Origin: an uncultured Acetatifactor sp.
GTDB taxonomy: Bacteria > Bacillota > Clostridia > Lachnospirales > Lachnospiraceae
Assembly (NCBI GenBank): GCA_947588205.1
Contig: CANPYG010000015.1
Coordinates: 1 to 39,309, forward strand
Length of the DNA stretch: 39,309 nt
Direction of reading: 5' to 3'
Positions 33,432 through 39,309 of the stretch are shown here, piece by piece. The translations under genes and the position numbers were made by a program. Position 1 is the first letter of the stretch. Each line of letters opens with the position of its first letter. The notes under the pieces are model-generated. The model saw nothing but the letters and a program-made list of their open reading frames with translations, was not told where the DNA came from and searched no databases.

Positions 33432-33926
33432 ATGATTTACCAGGAAGGATATGTTTACCATATTAAAGATGAATATTTTGAAAAAGTAAAAGAAGACAAA
33501 CTCATGCAAAATAAGGAGAACGGTGCATACCGTCCCACATTTTACTGCCTGCGGGATGAAAAGACGGGGCTTTTCTGGATGGTCCCGCTCAGCAGCCGAG
33601 TAAATAAATTTCAAGCGATCTATGATAAGCAAGTACAAAAGTACGGGAAATGTCTGACTATCGTTATAGGGAAATTTGATGGAAAGAAAGCCGCCTTCCT
33701 GTTGCAGAATATGTTTCCGGTAACAGAATACTATCTCGATCACATACATACCCGTAATAACAACCCCGTTCCTGTAAAACATTCTATTCACCGGACAATC
33801 AGCACAAATATGAAACAGCTTCGGCAGCTTCATGCACGGGGGAAAAAGGTTGTATTTCCAGATATTTCACGTTTAGAGCGGCTTATGCTTGCTGAATTGA
33901 AAATAAAGGATACTAGTGATGAATGA
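33432..33926 (+). CDS. cptN-like: Type III toxin endoribonuclease, ToxN/AbiQ superfamily, CptN-like
   Basis: 164 aa. The N-terminus 'YQEGYVYHIKDEYFEKVKEDKLMQNKENGAYRPTFYCL' and the following 'DEKTGLFWMVPLSSRVNKFQAIYDKQ' match the compact SH3-like RNase fold of ToxN, AbiQ and CptN. The basic and Ser/Thr residues of 'YRPTFY', 'PLSSRVNKF' and 'HSIHRTIST' are the expected RNA-contact region. RBS GGGGAG precedes ATG 33432, which follows the antitoxin terminator by 20 nt. Length and order (promoter, repeats, terminator, toxin) agree fully with type III toxin-antitoxin loci that act in phage abortive infection. The stop overlaps the next start (ATGA at 33923), so the next gene is cotranslated. That is not part of the usual two-component system. 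Confidence 0.87.
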   Translation: MIYQEGYVYHIKDEYFEKVKEDKLMQNKENGAYRPTFYCLRDEKTGLFWMVPLSSRVNKFQAIYDKQVQKYGKCLTIVIGKFDGKKAAFLLQNMFPVTEYYLDHIHTRNNNPVPVKHSIHRTISTNMKQLRQLHARGKKVVFPDISRLERLMLAELKIKDTSDE

Positions 33927-34762
33927 AAGAAACAGACAACTTATATGAAAAAAACATTTTGCACAAATTTAAGGATGTACTCGGTGAATATTGTACCATC
34001 AATCAATTTGTCGAATTATCAAAAAGATGTCTTGTTATGGAGCATGAATCCGAGATAGGTAAACGACAAGATTTTATTGCCCTCGCTTCTCGGTATGCCA
34101 TAACATTGACCAGCTATAATGCAGAACAAATGGTTAATGCTATTTCGAGGAGTTATATTGTAAACATACACCTATGCTTTGAGACATTTCTGAAGGATGT
34201 ATATTATCAAGTGAAATCATACGGTAAATACAGCTTCAAGGAGAAACAACAAACCGAATCTTGGCTAAAATGTGTCATTAAGAATACACTTACTGAAAAT
34301 ATACCAGAAGACATAAAACCTTTGATTGAGCTATGTGAGTATTATCGTCTAATCCGTAATACCGCAGTACATGATTTATACGATTTTGATTCACATTCTA
34401 AAGAATATAGTAAATTGCAAAAATATAAATTCAAAACGAATACTAAGTTTTCTAAATTATCCGCTCCAAATAGCTATGAAAAAATTTCCTTTGATGATTT
34501 TGTAATGTTCTCGCGGTCATGCATTGAATTAGCGACGTACATATATTACAATATTTCATATGATTACAAGAAAATTGTTACAAATATGCCTAAATCAAAT
34601 ATTGCAACATTGCGAAAGTATAAACCTCAACGGCAGGAAAAATATTTACTGGCATATATCAATACACGTTTCAGAATAGACGATAGTTTAAATAATCAAC
34701 TACCGCAATTATTAGATGAATTACGACCCGATAGTCTACCGGTAAGACGTCCCCCTTCATAA
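33923..34762 (+). CDS. HEPN-type protein translationally coupled to the type III toxin
   Basis: 279 aa. It starts in the ATGA overlap with the toxin stop. The key motif is R145-N-T-A-V-H150 in 'YYRLIRNTAVHDLYDFDSH', the RX4H signature of HEPN ribonucleases, with the Arg-Asn pair typical of active members. The flanking sequence is helical throughout ('SRSYIVNIHLCFETFLKDVYYQVK' before; 'FDDFVMFSRSCIELATYIYYNISYDYKKI' after), as expected for a four-helix HEPN bundle. I do not recognise a closer family. The last ~13 codons lie inside the tRNA-like RNA. It is the most AT-rich gene in the window, so it is likely horizontally acquired. It might be a second RNase effector, a regulator of the toxin, or a separate abortive-infection protein carried along. 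Confidence 0.7.
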   Translation: MKETDNLYEKNILHKFKDVLGEYCTINQFVELSKRCLVMEHESEIGKRQDFIALASRYAITLTSYNAEQMVNAISRSYIVNIHLCFETFLKDVYYQVKSYGKYSFKEKQQTESWLKCVIKNTLTENIPEDIKPLIELCEYYRLIRNTAVHDLYDFDSHSKEYSKLQKYKFKTNTKFSKLSAPNSYEKISFDDFVMFSRSCIELATYIYYNISYDYKKIVTNMPKSNIATLRKYKPQRQEKYLLAYINTRFRIDDSLNNQLPQLLDELRPDSLPVRRPPS

Positions 34763-34827
34763 GTATATTTGCTAAAATGTACTTATGAAGGGGAAAAATG
34801 TGGTTCGATTCCACATCGGGTCGCTCA
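34724..34827 (+). ncRNA. tRNA-like RNA with long hairpin in place of the anticodon arm
   Basis: Acceptor CGACCCGA (34724-34731) pairs with TCGGGTCG (34816-34823). T34732 and A34733 match U8 and A9. D-arm: GTCT (34734-34737), loop ACCGGTA with the conserved GG, AGAC (34745-34748). T-arm: TGTGG, loop TTCGATT, CCACA, all canonical, ending at 34815. Between D and T arms, instead of a 17-nt anticodon arm, 34752-34765 pairs with 34780-34793 (14 bp). Five weaker pairs extend it to a GCTA tetraloop, for about 19 bp. No CCA is encoded after the acceptor (CTCA follows), then T5. This is not an ordinary tRNA. Its 5' half overlaps the end of the HEPN gene, so it may be cut out of that message. Confidence 0.75.
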
Positions 34828-35095
34828 TTTTTGAGAAGGCAGGTGTACCCACCCAAATCGCCCCTCAATATTCATAATATCAAATGAATTTTCTCAGTCT
34901 ATGAATCTTCCTGGCGAAGAAGTGAATCGGCTATTCAAGAAATGTCTTATCTTATTGAACTTTAGCAGTTCAATAAGCCTGAAATAGGCCTTTTCTCGGC
35001 ACTATAAAAGAATGCCATCTAATCGGAGGGGTGCAGATTGTATTAAACCTTGTCCCTTTAGACATATACATTATATGAAGCCTTTCCAAGGGAAC
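34828..35095. other. Non-coding stretch with a perfect 10-bp inverted repeat
   Basis: No convincing gene. CTTATTGAAC (34951-34960) and GTTCAATAAG (34968-34977) form a perfect 10-bp stem with a 7-nt loop, followed by a small GCCT/AGGC hairpin and TTTTC. Together they could end transcription of the toxin/HEPN/tRNA-like unit. On the other strand the region lies downstream of the DUF6179 gene, so the element could also act for that gene. Confidence 0.45.
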
Positions 35096-35920
35096 TCAAT
35101 CACAAGATCGCTTCACTTGGACTGCAATATTCTTAATATCCCCAAGTAAGTATTCCAGAAGTTCCTCATCGCCTGCGCAATACTTCTGAACGAATGATTC
35201 CATTATTTTTTGCAATTCTTTTCTCACCTCATCAACGTCAGTTCCCGTCAATGCAGCCTGTATCTGTATGTGATCCTCCTTTGACCAATCAGGTTCGGCT
35301 AAAGGCCTTTTCAGTAAAATATGTCTGATGACGTCAACCAAAACGGGCTCGCACAGATTGCCTGTTTCATCCCTACATTTTGATAATACACCAGTTACAT
35401 ATTCCTTCGGGAAAACGCCAAGAAATTTCTGTTCCAAATAGATACACCGGATATACTCATATATTTTATCGATCCCGGTATATTCGGAAATATCCTTTAA
35501 CACAGGATAATCCAGGATCAGAATCGTATTTTGAGGTTCAAACCTGACATCATATCTCTGAAAAAAATGGGGCAATTCTAAAACAAAAGTACGATAGAAA
35601 CACTTATTCTCATAATGCCTGAAATCTGTCATGATTGAATTATATAAATCCAATGCTTTCTTTACCTTACTCTCAACACGCAACAACCCTGTCTCGTATG
35701 CCTGCTGCGCGGATATCCAATCTGTTGAAACTGGTGCGGATATTCCATCTGTCGATACTGCAAAGCTGCCTCCGTCCTGCTCCAGTTCGTGAATACAATA
35801 TAAAACCGCTTCCATCAACTGATCCGCTTTTTCGTATGTGATGGAGGTACTCTCATTGGCGGTATATTTTTCCGCCAGTTTTCCAACAATCGGCACCAAT
35901 TCTTCCATAGTATAATTCAC
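35096..35920 (-). CDS. DUF6179-like protein
   Basis: 274 aa, soluble, with no signal peptide or membrane segment. Recognisable blocks are 'YTMEELVPIVGKLAEKYTANESTSITYEKADQLMEAVLYCI', 'YHSIMTDFRHYENKCFYRTF'-like helices, 'YDVRFEPQNTILILDYPVL' and 'GIDKIYEYIRCIYLEQKFLGVFPKEYV'. I associate these with DUF6179, seen in Lachnospiraceae next to DUF6323. It starts 6 nt after the DUF6323 gene, so the pair is an operon. There is a duplicated short stretch near residues 55-70 ('VSTDGISAPVSTDWISA'). The function is unknown. Confidence 0.65.
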   Translation of the reverse strand: MNYTMEELVPIVGKLAEKYTANESTSITYEKADQLMEAVLYCIHELEQDGGSFAVSTDGISAPVSTDWISAQQAYETGLLRVESKVKKALDLYNSIMTDFRHYENKCFYRTFVLELPHFFQRYDVRFEPQNTILILDYPVLKDISEYTGIDKIYEYIRCIYLEQKFLGVFPKEYVTGVLSKCRDETGNLCEPVLVDVIRHILLKRPLAEPDWSKEDHIQIQAALTGTDVDEVRKELQKIMESFVQKYCAGDEELLEYLLGDIKNIAVQVKRSCD

Positions 35921-35926
35921 TGCTTC

Positions 35927-36460
35927 TCACCCCCCGAAAAGTGCACTCAGAGCCTGACAATATAATTCATAATCCCATCTTTTCACTTCATCAAATTTTG
36001 AATACTCGCCATATCCGTCCGTATCCTTATAACCCTCATATCCTGCCCGGATCGCCTGTGCAAAATTAGCAAGACATGTCCCTTCCAGATAGTCCAAATC
36101 CCCAAAACAAATCTTTTCAAATTGCTCTTTCATCAAGTGAAGCAGTTCATCATCCGTGATTTCATCCTGCATTTCGTTCTTATATAAATAGAAGATCTCT
36201 TGAAGCCGGACTATGGTATCAACATAATTATTCTGGTCGATATAATCCGAATCGCAAAATTCATAAATGATTTTAGGAACAATCCCCTGCCCAAATTCCA
36301 CTCTTTTCTGCTCTTTCAAAGCATTTTTCTGTTCTTCCAATATGAGTTCTGCATCCTGAGCCGTCAAAGAAAGACCAAACTGTGCAGTAGCCTGATTCGT
36401 TTCCAGGACTTTAGCAAGCTGGTTCTGCTGCTGCAGCAAAATCATCCAGTCCTTATTCAT
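35927..36460 (-). CDS. DUF6323-like protein
   Basis: 177 aa with the start at ATG 36460, where GGGGAGGA is spaced seven bases away. The in-frame ATG at 36466 touches that ribosome site and is too close; the longer frame to 36613 is not supported. The protein is acidic and helical: 'QQQNQLAKVLETNQATAQFGLSLTAQDAELILEEQKNALKEQKRVEFG', 'IIYEFCDSDYIDQNNYVDTIVRLQEIFYLYKNE', 'DELLHLMKEQFEKICFGDLDYLEGTCLANFAQAIRAG'. This agrees with DUF6323, the usual neighbour of DUF6179. The two probably act together; the 'CDSDYI' and 'LDYLEGT' blocks are the most conserved-looking. No function is known to me. Confidence 0.65.
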   Translation of the reverse strand: MNKDWMILLQQQNQLAKVLETNQATAQFGLSLTAQDAELILEEQKNALKEQKRVEFGQGIVPKIIYEFCDSDYIDQNNYVDTIVRLQEIFYLYKNEMQDEITDDELLHLMKEQFEKICFGDLDYLEGTCLANFAQAIRAGYEGYKDTDGYGEYSKFDEVKRWDYELYCQALSALFGG

Positions 36461-36525
36461 AGACATTCCTCCCCATTTTTTTATTTGAAACAAATCATAG
36501 CACTTCCCGAAAGCGAATACCAGTC

Positions 36526-36554
36526 TTGTATTTTGGCACTTTTTATAGTATAAT
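36526..36554 (+). promoter_or_regulatory. Promoter upstream of the TnpV remnant
   Basis: TTGTAT (36526-36531), 17-nt spacer, TATAAT (36549-36554), nine bases before the remnant's ATG. It is oriented away from the DUF6323 gene and may now drive a short transcript ended by the stem-loop at 36722-36770. Confidence 0.6.
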
Positions 36555-36562
36555 TGTAATGG

Positions 36563-36727
36563 ATGAACAGACAAATTATTGATGAAAAGATGGGCATCCG
36601 CTACACCCCGCAAGACAACTATTATCTTCCCGATCTTGCATTACCTACCGAGGAAGAACAGTCCATAGGTGTATGGGTTCAGTCCTTCACCTGTTCTGTT
36701 AGGAAGTTTCAAAAAATTCACAATTAG
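36563..36727 (+). pseudogene. tnpV: TnpV transposon-protein remnant
   Basis: 54 codons reading 'MGIRYTPQDNYYLPDLALPTEEEQSIGVW' after a short head. This is the N-terminal block of TnpV (normally ~110-130 aa), a small protein carried by clostridial mobilisable and conjugative transposons. The sequence loses similarity after 'GVW' and meets a stop at 36725, so the rest is missing. It marks the footprint of a former mobile element between the DUF6323 and DUF234 genes. Confidence 0.7.
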
Positions 36728-36770
36728 TCAAGCAAGATTTGCCGAATCATACTTGACTAATTTATTTTTT
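36722..36770 (+). terminator. Intrinsic terminator after the TnpV remnant
   Basis: AATTAGTCAAG (36722-36732) is fully complementary to CTTGACTAATT (36752-36762), an 11-bp stem with a 19-nt loop, followed by a T-rich tract to 36770. It separates the remnant from the DUF234-type gene, which starts 40 nt later. Confidence 0.7.
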
Positions 36771-36809
36771 GCGTTATACTTTATATACCCTAGGATGGGA
36801 GGTAGCGCG

Positions 36810-38219
36810 ATGTTTATTGGCAGGGATCGGGAATTGGAGACTCTGAGCAAACTGTATTCCTCAAACAAATTCGAATTCACAGTCATATACGGGCGGCGGC
36901 GTGTGGGAAAAACGGCGCTGATCAATCAATTTATTCAAGGCAAAAACGCCATCTATTTCATGGGCATGGAGAGCAATGCCAAGCAAAATCTCGAAAATTT
37001 CAGCAAGAGCATTTTAGAGTACCGTACGGGCATCGAAACGGACGGCTCCTTTCACTCCTTTCAGGCGGCATTGGAGTATGTGTTCAAGCTGTCCGAACAG
37101 GAGCGGCTTATCCTCGCCATCGATGAGTACCCCTATGTCGCCCGGTCGGAGAAAAGCCTCGCCTCTACGTTTCAGCTGCTCATCGACAAGTACAAGGACA
37201 ACTCAAAGTTGATGCTGATTCTCTGCGGTTCGTCCATGTCCTACATGGAGGATCACGTCCTTGCCTACAAAGCCCCGCTTTACGGGCGGAGGACGGCGCA
37301 GATAAAGATCGTTCCCTTCGAATTTGAAGAAGCTTGTTGTTATTTCAAAAATTTCTCCGAAGAAGACAAGGCGCTGCTCTACGGGATCGTCGGCGGAACG
37401 CCACAGTATCTGCTGCAAATAAACGACAAGATGAGCGTCGAGGACAATATCAAGAATACGTTTCTGAACCCCACCTCTGCACTGTTTGAGGAGCCGGAAA
37501 ATCTGCTGAAACAGGAGGTGCGGGAGCCTTCGCTCTACAATGCCATCATCACGGCAATCGCTACCGGCTCTACCCGAATGTCGGAGATATCCGGCAAGGT
37601 CGGCGAGGACACCAATGTGTGCTCCACCTATGTGAAAAACCTCGTCGCCCTCGGCATTATCCGAAAAGAAACGCCTTACGGCGAAAAGGCGTCCCGGAAG
37701 GCGATTTACGCCATCGAGGACAACCTGTTCCGCTTCTGGTACCGCTTTGTGCCGGAAAACAATTCCATTATTGCCCGTGGCGCAGCCGACCTCGCCTACA
37801 AGCGCATTGAGCCGTTTTTGCACGACTATATGGGTAAGGTGTTTGAGGAGATCTGCAATCAGTATTTATGGAAGCTGTTGCTTGCCGGGCAATGTCCGGT
37901 GCAGTTTTTCTCCCTCGGTCGTTGGTGGGGCAACGACCCGAAAGAAAAACAGCAGGTCGAAATCGACATTCTCGCCGAGCAGGACAAGGATACCGCCCTT
38001 TTTGGGGAATGTAAATGGACGAACGAAAAGGTTGACCTCGGCGTGTTGGAAACGCTGGTCAAGCGCAGCGAGCTGCTCCCGTATCAATACAAGCACTTTT
38101 ATCTCTTTGCCAAATCCGGGTTCACAAAAGGGTGTGTGGACAGGGCGAAGGAGATGGGGAATGTGGTGCTGGTGAGGTATGGGGATATTGTGGATGTTAA
38201 GAAAGAGATGCAGAAATAG
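36810..38219 (+). CDS. AAA-type ATPase with C-terminal DUF234 nuclease-like domain
   Basis: 469 aa with the start at ATG 36810 (GGGAGGT six bases upstream); the longer frame to 36669 runs through the terminator and is not credible. It begins 'MFIGRDRELETLSKLY'. Walker A is GRRRVGKT (residues 28-35) and Walker B is LAIDEY (residues ~102-107), with 'LILCGSSMSYMEDHVL' as sensor region. A winged-helix-like segment ('TRMSEISGKVGEDTNVCSTYVKNLVALGIIRKETP') leads to a C-terminal DUF234 domain with 'VEIDILAEQDKDTALFGECKW', whose Glu-x-Asp ... Glu-x-Lys pattern is PD-(D/E)XK-like. Such ATPases are widespread in gut Firmicutes and archaea and have no clear role. Its codon use is more GC-rich than its AT-rich neighbours. 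Confidence 0.9.
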   Translation: MFIGRDRELETLSKLYSSNKFEFTVIYGRRRVGKTALINQFIQGKNAIYFMGMESNAKQNLENFSKSILEYRTGIETDGSFHSFQAALEYVFKLSEQERLILAIDEYPYVARSEKSLASTFQLLIDKYKDNSKLMLILCGSSMSYMEDHVLAYKAPLYGRRTAQIKIVPFEFEEACCYFKNFSEEDKALLYGIVGGTPQYLLQINDKMSVEDNIKNTFLNPTSALFEEPENLLKQEVREPSLYNAIITAIATGSTRMSEISGKVGEDTNVCSTYVKNLVALGIIRKETPYGEKASRKAIYAIEDNLFRFWYRFVPENNSIIARGAADLAYKRIEPFLHDYMGKVFEEICNQYLWKLLLAGQCPVQFFSLGRWWGNDPKEKQQVEIDILAEQDKDTALFGECKWTNEKVDLGVLETLVKRSELLPYQYKHFYLFAKSGFTKGCVDRAKEMGNVVLVRYGDIVDVKKEMQK

Positions 38220-38336
38220 ATACACCGGGAAGAAACTGCAAAATTCTATTCCTGTTTGGGTAACATATGTAGGGGTTTTTATGCCGATAAGGGCAAAAAC
38301 AAGGGAAATACATAAGGTTTGAGCATAGAATAGGTG

Positions 38337-38362
38337 GAAAGCCCTGAAATTACAGGGCTTTC
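38337..38362. repeat. Perfect inverted repeat downstream of the DUF234 gene
   Basis: GAAAGCCCTG (38337-38346) and CAGGGCTTTC (38353-38362) form a 10-bp stem around AAATTA. No T run follows on either strand, so it is not a standard terminator. It sits in the 254-nt gap between two converging genes and may still slow transcription or protect 3' ends. Confidence 0.6.
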
Positions 38363-38473
38363 AGAGGGTAACTAAGACAAATTGGAATTGATTGAAGTCC
38401 GTTTTAACCTTTTTCTTCTTTTTTACTACTTGGCTTCGCTTTTCCGCAGCAAAATGCTTCCTTCTTTCGTTGC

Positions 38474-39094
38474 CTACTTTGTCAATTTGCGGTTCATAAA
38501 CTTGGGATTAATGTAAAGGAGATAGAAACTTGCGACTGCAATGATGATGACCATACCAACTAATCCCATTTCAAAACGAATCGTAAGCAAAGCAATTCCT
38601 GTCTGTACACAACAATAGATCAGTTCTATCTTTACATTTTTTCGTCTTTGAACCACATCCGTTTCATACAGGTGGTTGGTGGACATCCAAATGGACGCCA
38701 GTAGCAATAATACGAGAACAAAGAAAAATTCACCTCTGTACAGCCCCTTGTTCTGATAATCCGCATGACGAAACTGGTATATTGCCTGTGTAACGGCAAA
38801 AAGGAAAGCCGCCTGCATCGTAATCGCAATTCTTGTGAGATTGGCGCGAATAATCGGATTCGGCTTCTTTTTTTCAGGGGTCTTTTCTGATGGGTGCTTA
38901 TTCGGTTCAACGAGCTCCGACAATCCAATCTCAAAAACATTCGCCAACTCAACGAGATTACTCGCTGTCGGTTCGGATTGACCGGTTTCCCATTTTGAAA
39001 CTGCCTGACGGCTTACTCCTAACTTCTCTGAGACATATTCCTGAGACAGTTTAAGTTCTTCCCGTTTCAGTCTAATATTTTCACTCAAACTCAT
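38474..39094 (-). CDS. XRE-family transcriptional regulator with C-terminal membrane segments
   Basis: 206 aa. Residues 1-62 are a standard Cro/C1-type helix-turn-helix ('NIRLKREELKLSQEYVSEKLGVSRQAVSKWETGQSEPTASNLVELANVFEIGLSELVE'). After a charged linker (PSEKTPEKKKPN) come about four hydrophobic segments ('AITMQAAFLFAVTQAIY', 'EFFFVLVLLLLASIWM', 'IELIYCCVQTGIALLTI', 'GMVIIIAVASFYLLYI'). It is therefore a membrane-bound DNA-binding protein, probably sensing envelope or membrane state. A perfect AAGGAGG lies before ATG 39094. The palindromes just upstream suggest autoregulation. No target other than its own promoter is evident. Confidence 0.88.
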   Translation of the reverse strand: MSLSENIRLKREELKLSQEYVSEKLGVSRQAVSKWETGQSEPTASNLVELANVFEIGLSELVEPNKHPSEKTPEKKKPNPIIRANLTRIAITMQAAFLFAVTQAIYQFRHADYQNKGLYRGEFFFVLVLLLLASIWMSTNHLYETDVVQRRKNVKIELIYCCVQTGIALLTIRFEMGLVGMVIIIAVASFYLLYINPKFMNRKLTK

Positions 39095-39126
39095 ATCGAA
39101 AACCTCCTTGTGTTTTTTGTGTTCTC

Positions 39127-39132
39127 ATTATA
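39127..39132 (-). promoter_or_regulatory. -10 element of the XRE regulator gene
   Basis: TATAAT on the minus strand, 33 nt upstream of the start codon. No good -35 lies at the standard 17-nt distance, which fits a promoter that depends on or is controlled by a protein. Confidence 0.55.
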
Positions 39133-39142
39133 CCAAAAAGCA

Positions 39143-39180
39143 CAGTTGCGCTCCACCAACTATATGTCAACTGGCAGTTG
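39143..39180. promoter_or_regulatory. Likely operator of the XRE regulator: CAACTG/CAGTTG palindromes
   Basis: CAACTG-G-CAGTTG (39168-39180) is a perfect 6+1+6 palindrome. The same half-sites recur as CAGTTG (39143-39148) and CAACT (39157-39161). They cover the -35 side of the regulator's promoter, as expected for autorepression or activation by a dimeric HTH protein. Confidence 0.55.
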
Positions 39181-39277
39181 CAATTTAAATTAAATTATGA
39201 AAAAAAACACCGCAAGTCAAGCAATTATCACCCCCCCCCAGGCCGTCCCAAAACTTGTTTTCTGCAACAAAAAATGC

Positions 39278-39307
39278 CAGATATATTTCATACGAAATAG
39301 ATATCTG
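39278..39307. repeat. Imperfect inverted repeat at window end
   Basis: CAGATAT-ATTTC (39278-39289) pairs with GAAAT..ATATCTG (39294-39307) apart from a two-base bulge. It follows a run of nine C (39231-39239). It could be the edge of a mobile element or part of a gene beyond the window; I cannot tell. Confidence 0.35.
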
Positions 39308-39309
39308 AC

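Noticed and set aside
34724..34827. Ordinary tRNA gene
   Set aside because: The anticodon arm is replaced by a ~19-bp hairpin, no usable anticodon loop remains, and no CCA or near-CCA end is encoded in the right place.
34724..34827. tRNA interrupted by a group I intron, or an integrase attachment site
   Set aside because: The 28-nt insert is far too short for a group I intron and is fully base-paired. No integrase gene or matching second copy is present in the window, although a scar cannot be ruled out completely.
38337..38362. Rho-independent terminator after the DUF234 gene
   Set aside because: The stem is perfect but no T run follows on either strand, so it is listed only as an inverted repeat.
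39231..39239. Poly-C tract as a phase-variation switch
   Set aside because: It lies in no visible gene or promoter spacer, and homopolymer runs near a window end can be sequencing artefacts.

Overview
The window most likely comes from a gut Firmicute of the Lachnospiraceae type. This is inferred from gene content: low-GC-Firmicute Shine-Dalgarno sites, large lipoprotein and anchored solute-binding proteins, DUF5696/Yip1/NHL transport operons, DUF6179/DUF6323 and TnpV. It is not based on any database search. The window falls into a GC-rich catabolic half (about 1-28.3 kb) and a patchwork accessory half (about 28.4-39.3 kb) with AT-rich islands, gene remnants and defence genes.

Region 1 (1-23.4 kb, all + strand) reads as one long glycan-utilisation locus. 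It has a 5'-truncated solute-binding protein with Ig-like tails and a 973-aa anchored solute-binding protein with sugar-binding-like modules. Next come a first permease pair, an NHL/TPR membrane protein, a Yip1 protein, a DUF5696 protein and a second permease pair. Then come glycosidases: a lipoprotein clan GH-D enzyme, a GH29 fucosidase, a cytoplasmic paralogue of the GH-D enzyme, a GH36 alpha-galactosidase, a GH95-type enzyme and an aldose-epimerase-like protein. No ABC ATPase is encoded here, so the importers presumably borrow a shared MsmK-type ATPase. The enzyme set points to alpha-galactosyl and alpha-fucosyl glycans, such as host mucin or blood-group-like structures; this is an inference.

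Region 2 (23.4-29.3 kb) holds a flavodoxin-like reductase with its own promoter. It also holds two adjacent genes broken by internal deletions (an AAA/PD-(D/E)XK protein and a PfkB sugar kinase), an 870-aa lipoprotein solute-binding protein and a DUF554 membrane protein.

Region 3 (29.3-35.1 kb) is a small defence island. It contains a TPR-like remnant, an RloA/RloB pair (AAA15 ATPase plus TOPRIM-like protein) with its own promoter, and an MFS exporter. These are followed by a type III toxin-antitoxin module: consensus promoter, two 46-nt RNA repeats, terminator, and a ToxN/CptN-like RNase. The toxin stop overlaps the start of an HEPN-type gene by 4 nt. The 3' end of that gene runs into a tRNA-like RNA whose acceptor, D and T arms are intact but whose anticodon arm is replaced by a ~19-bp hairpin. 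The toxin / HEPN / tRNA-like arrangement is the most promising candidate for an undescribed system in the window.

Region 4 (35.1-39.3 kb) has a DUF6179/DUF6323 pair, a TnpV transposon remnant, a DUF234-type ATPase and an XRE-family regulator with membrane segments and a palindromic upstream site.
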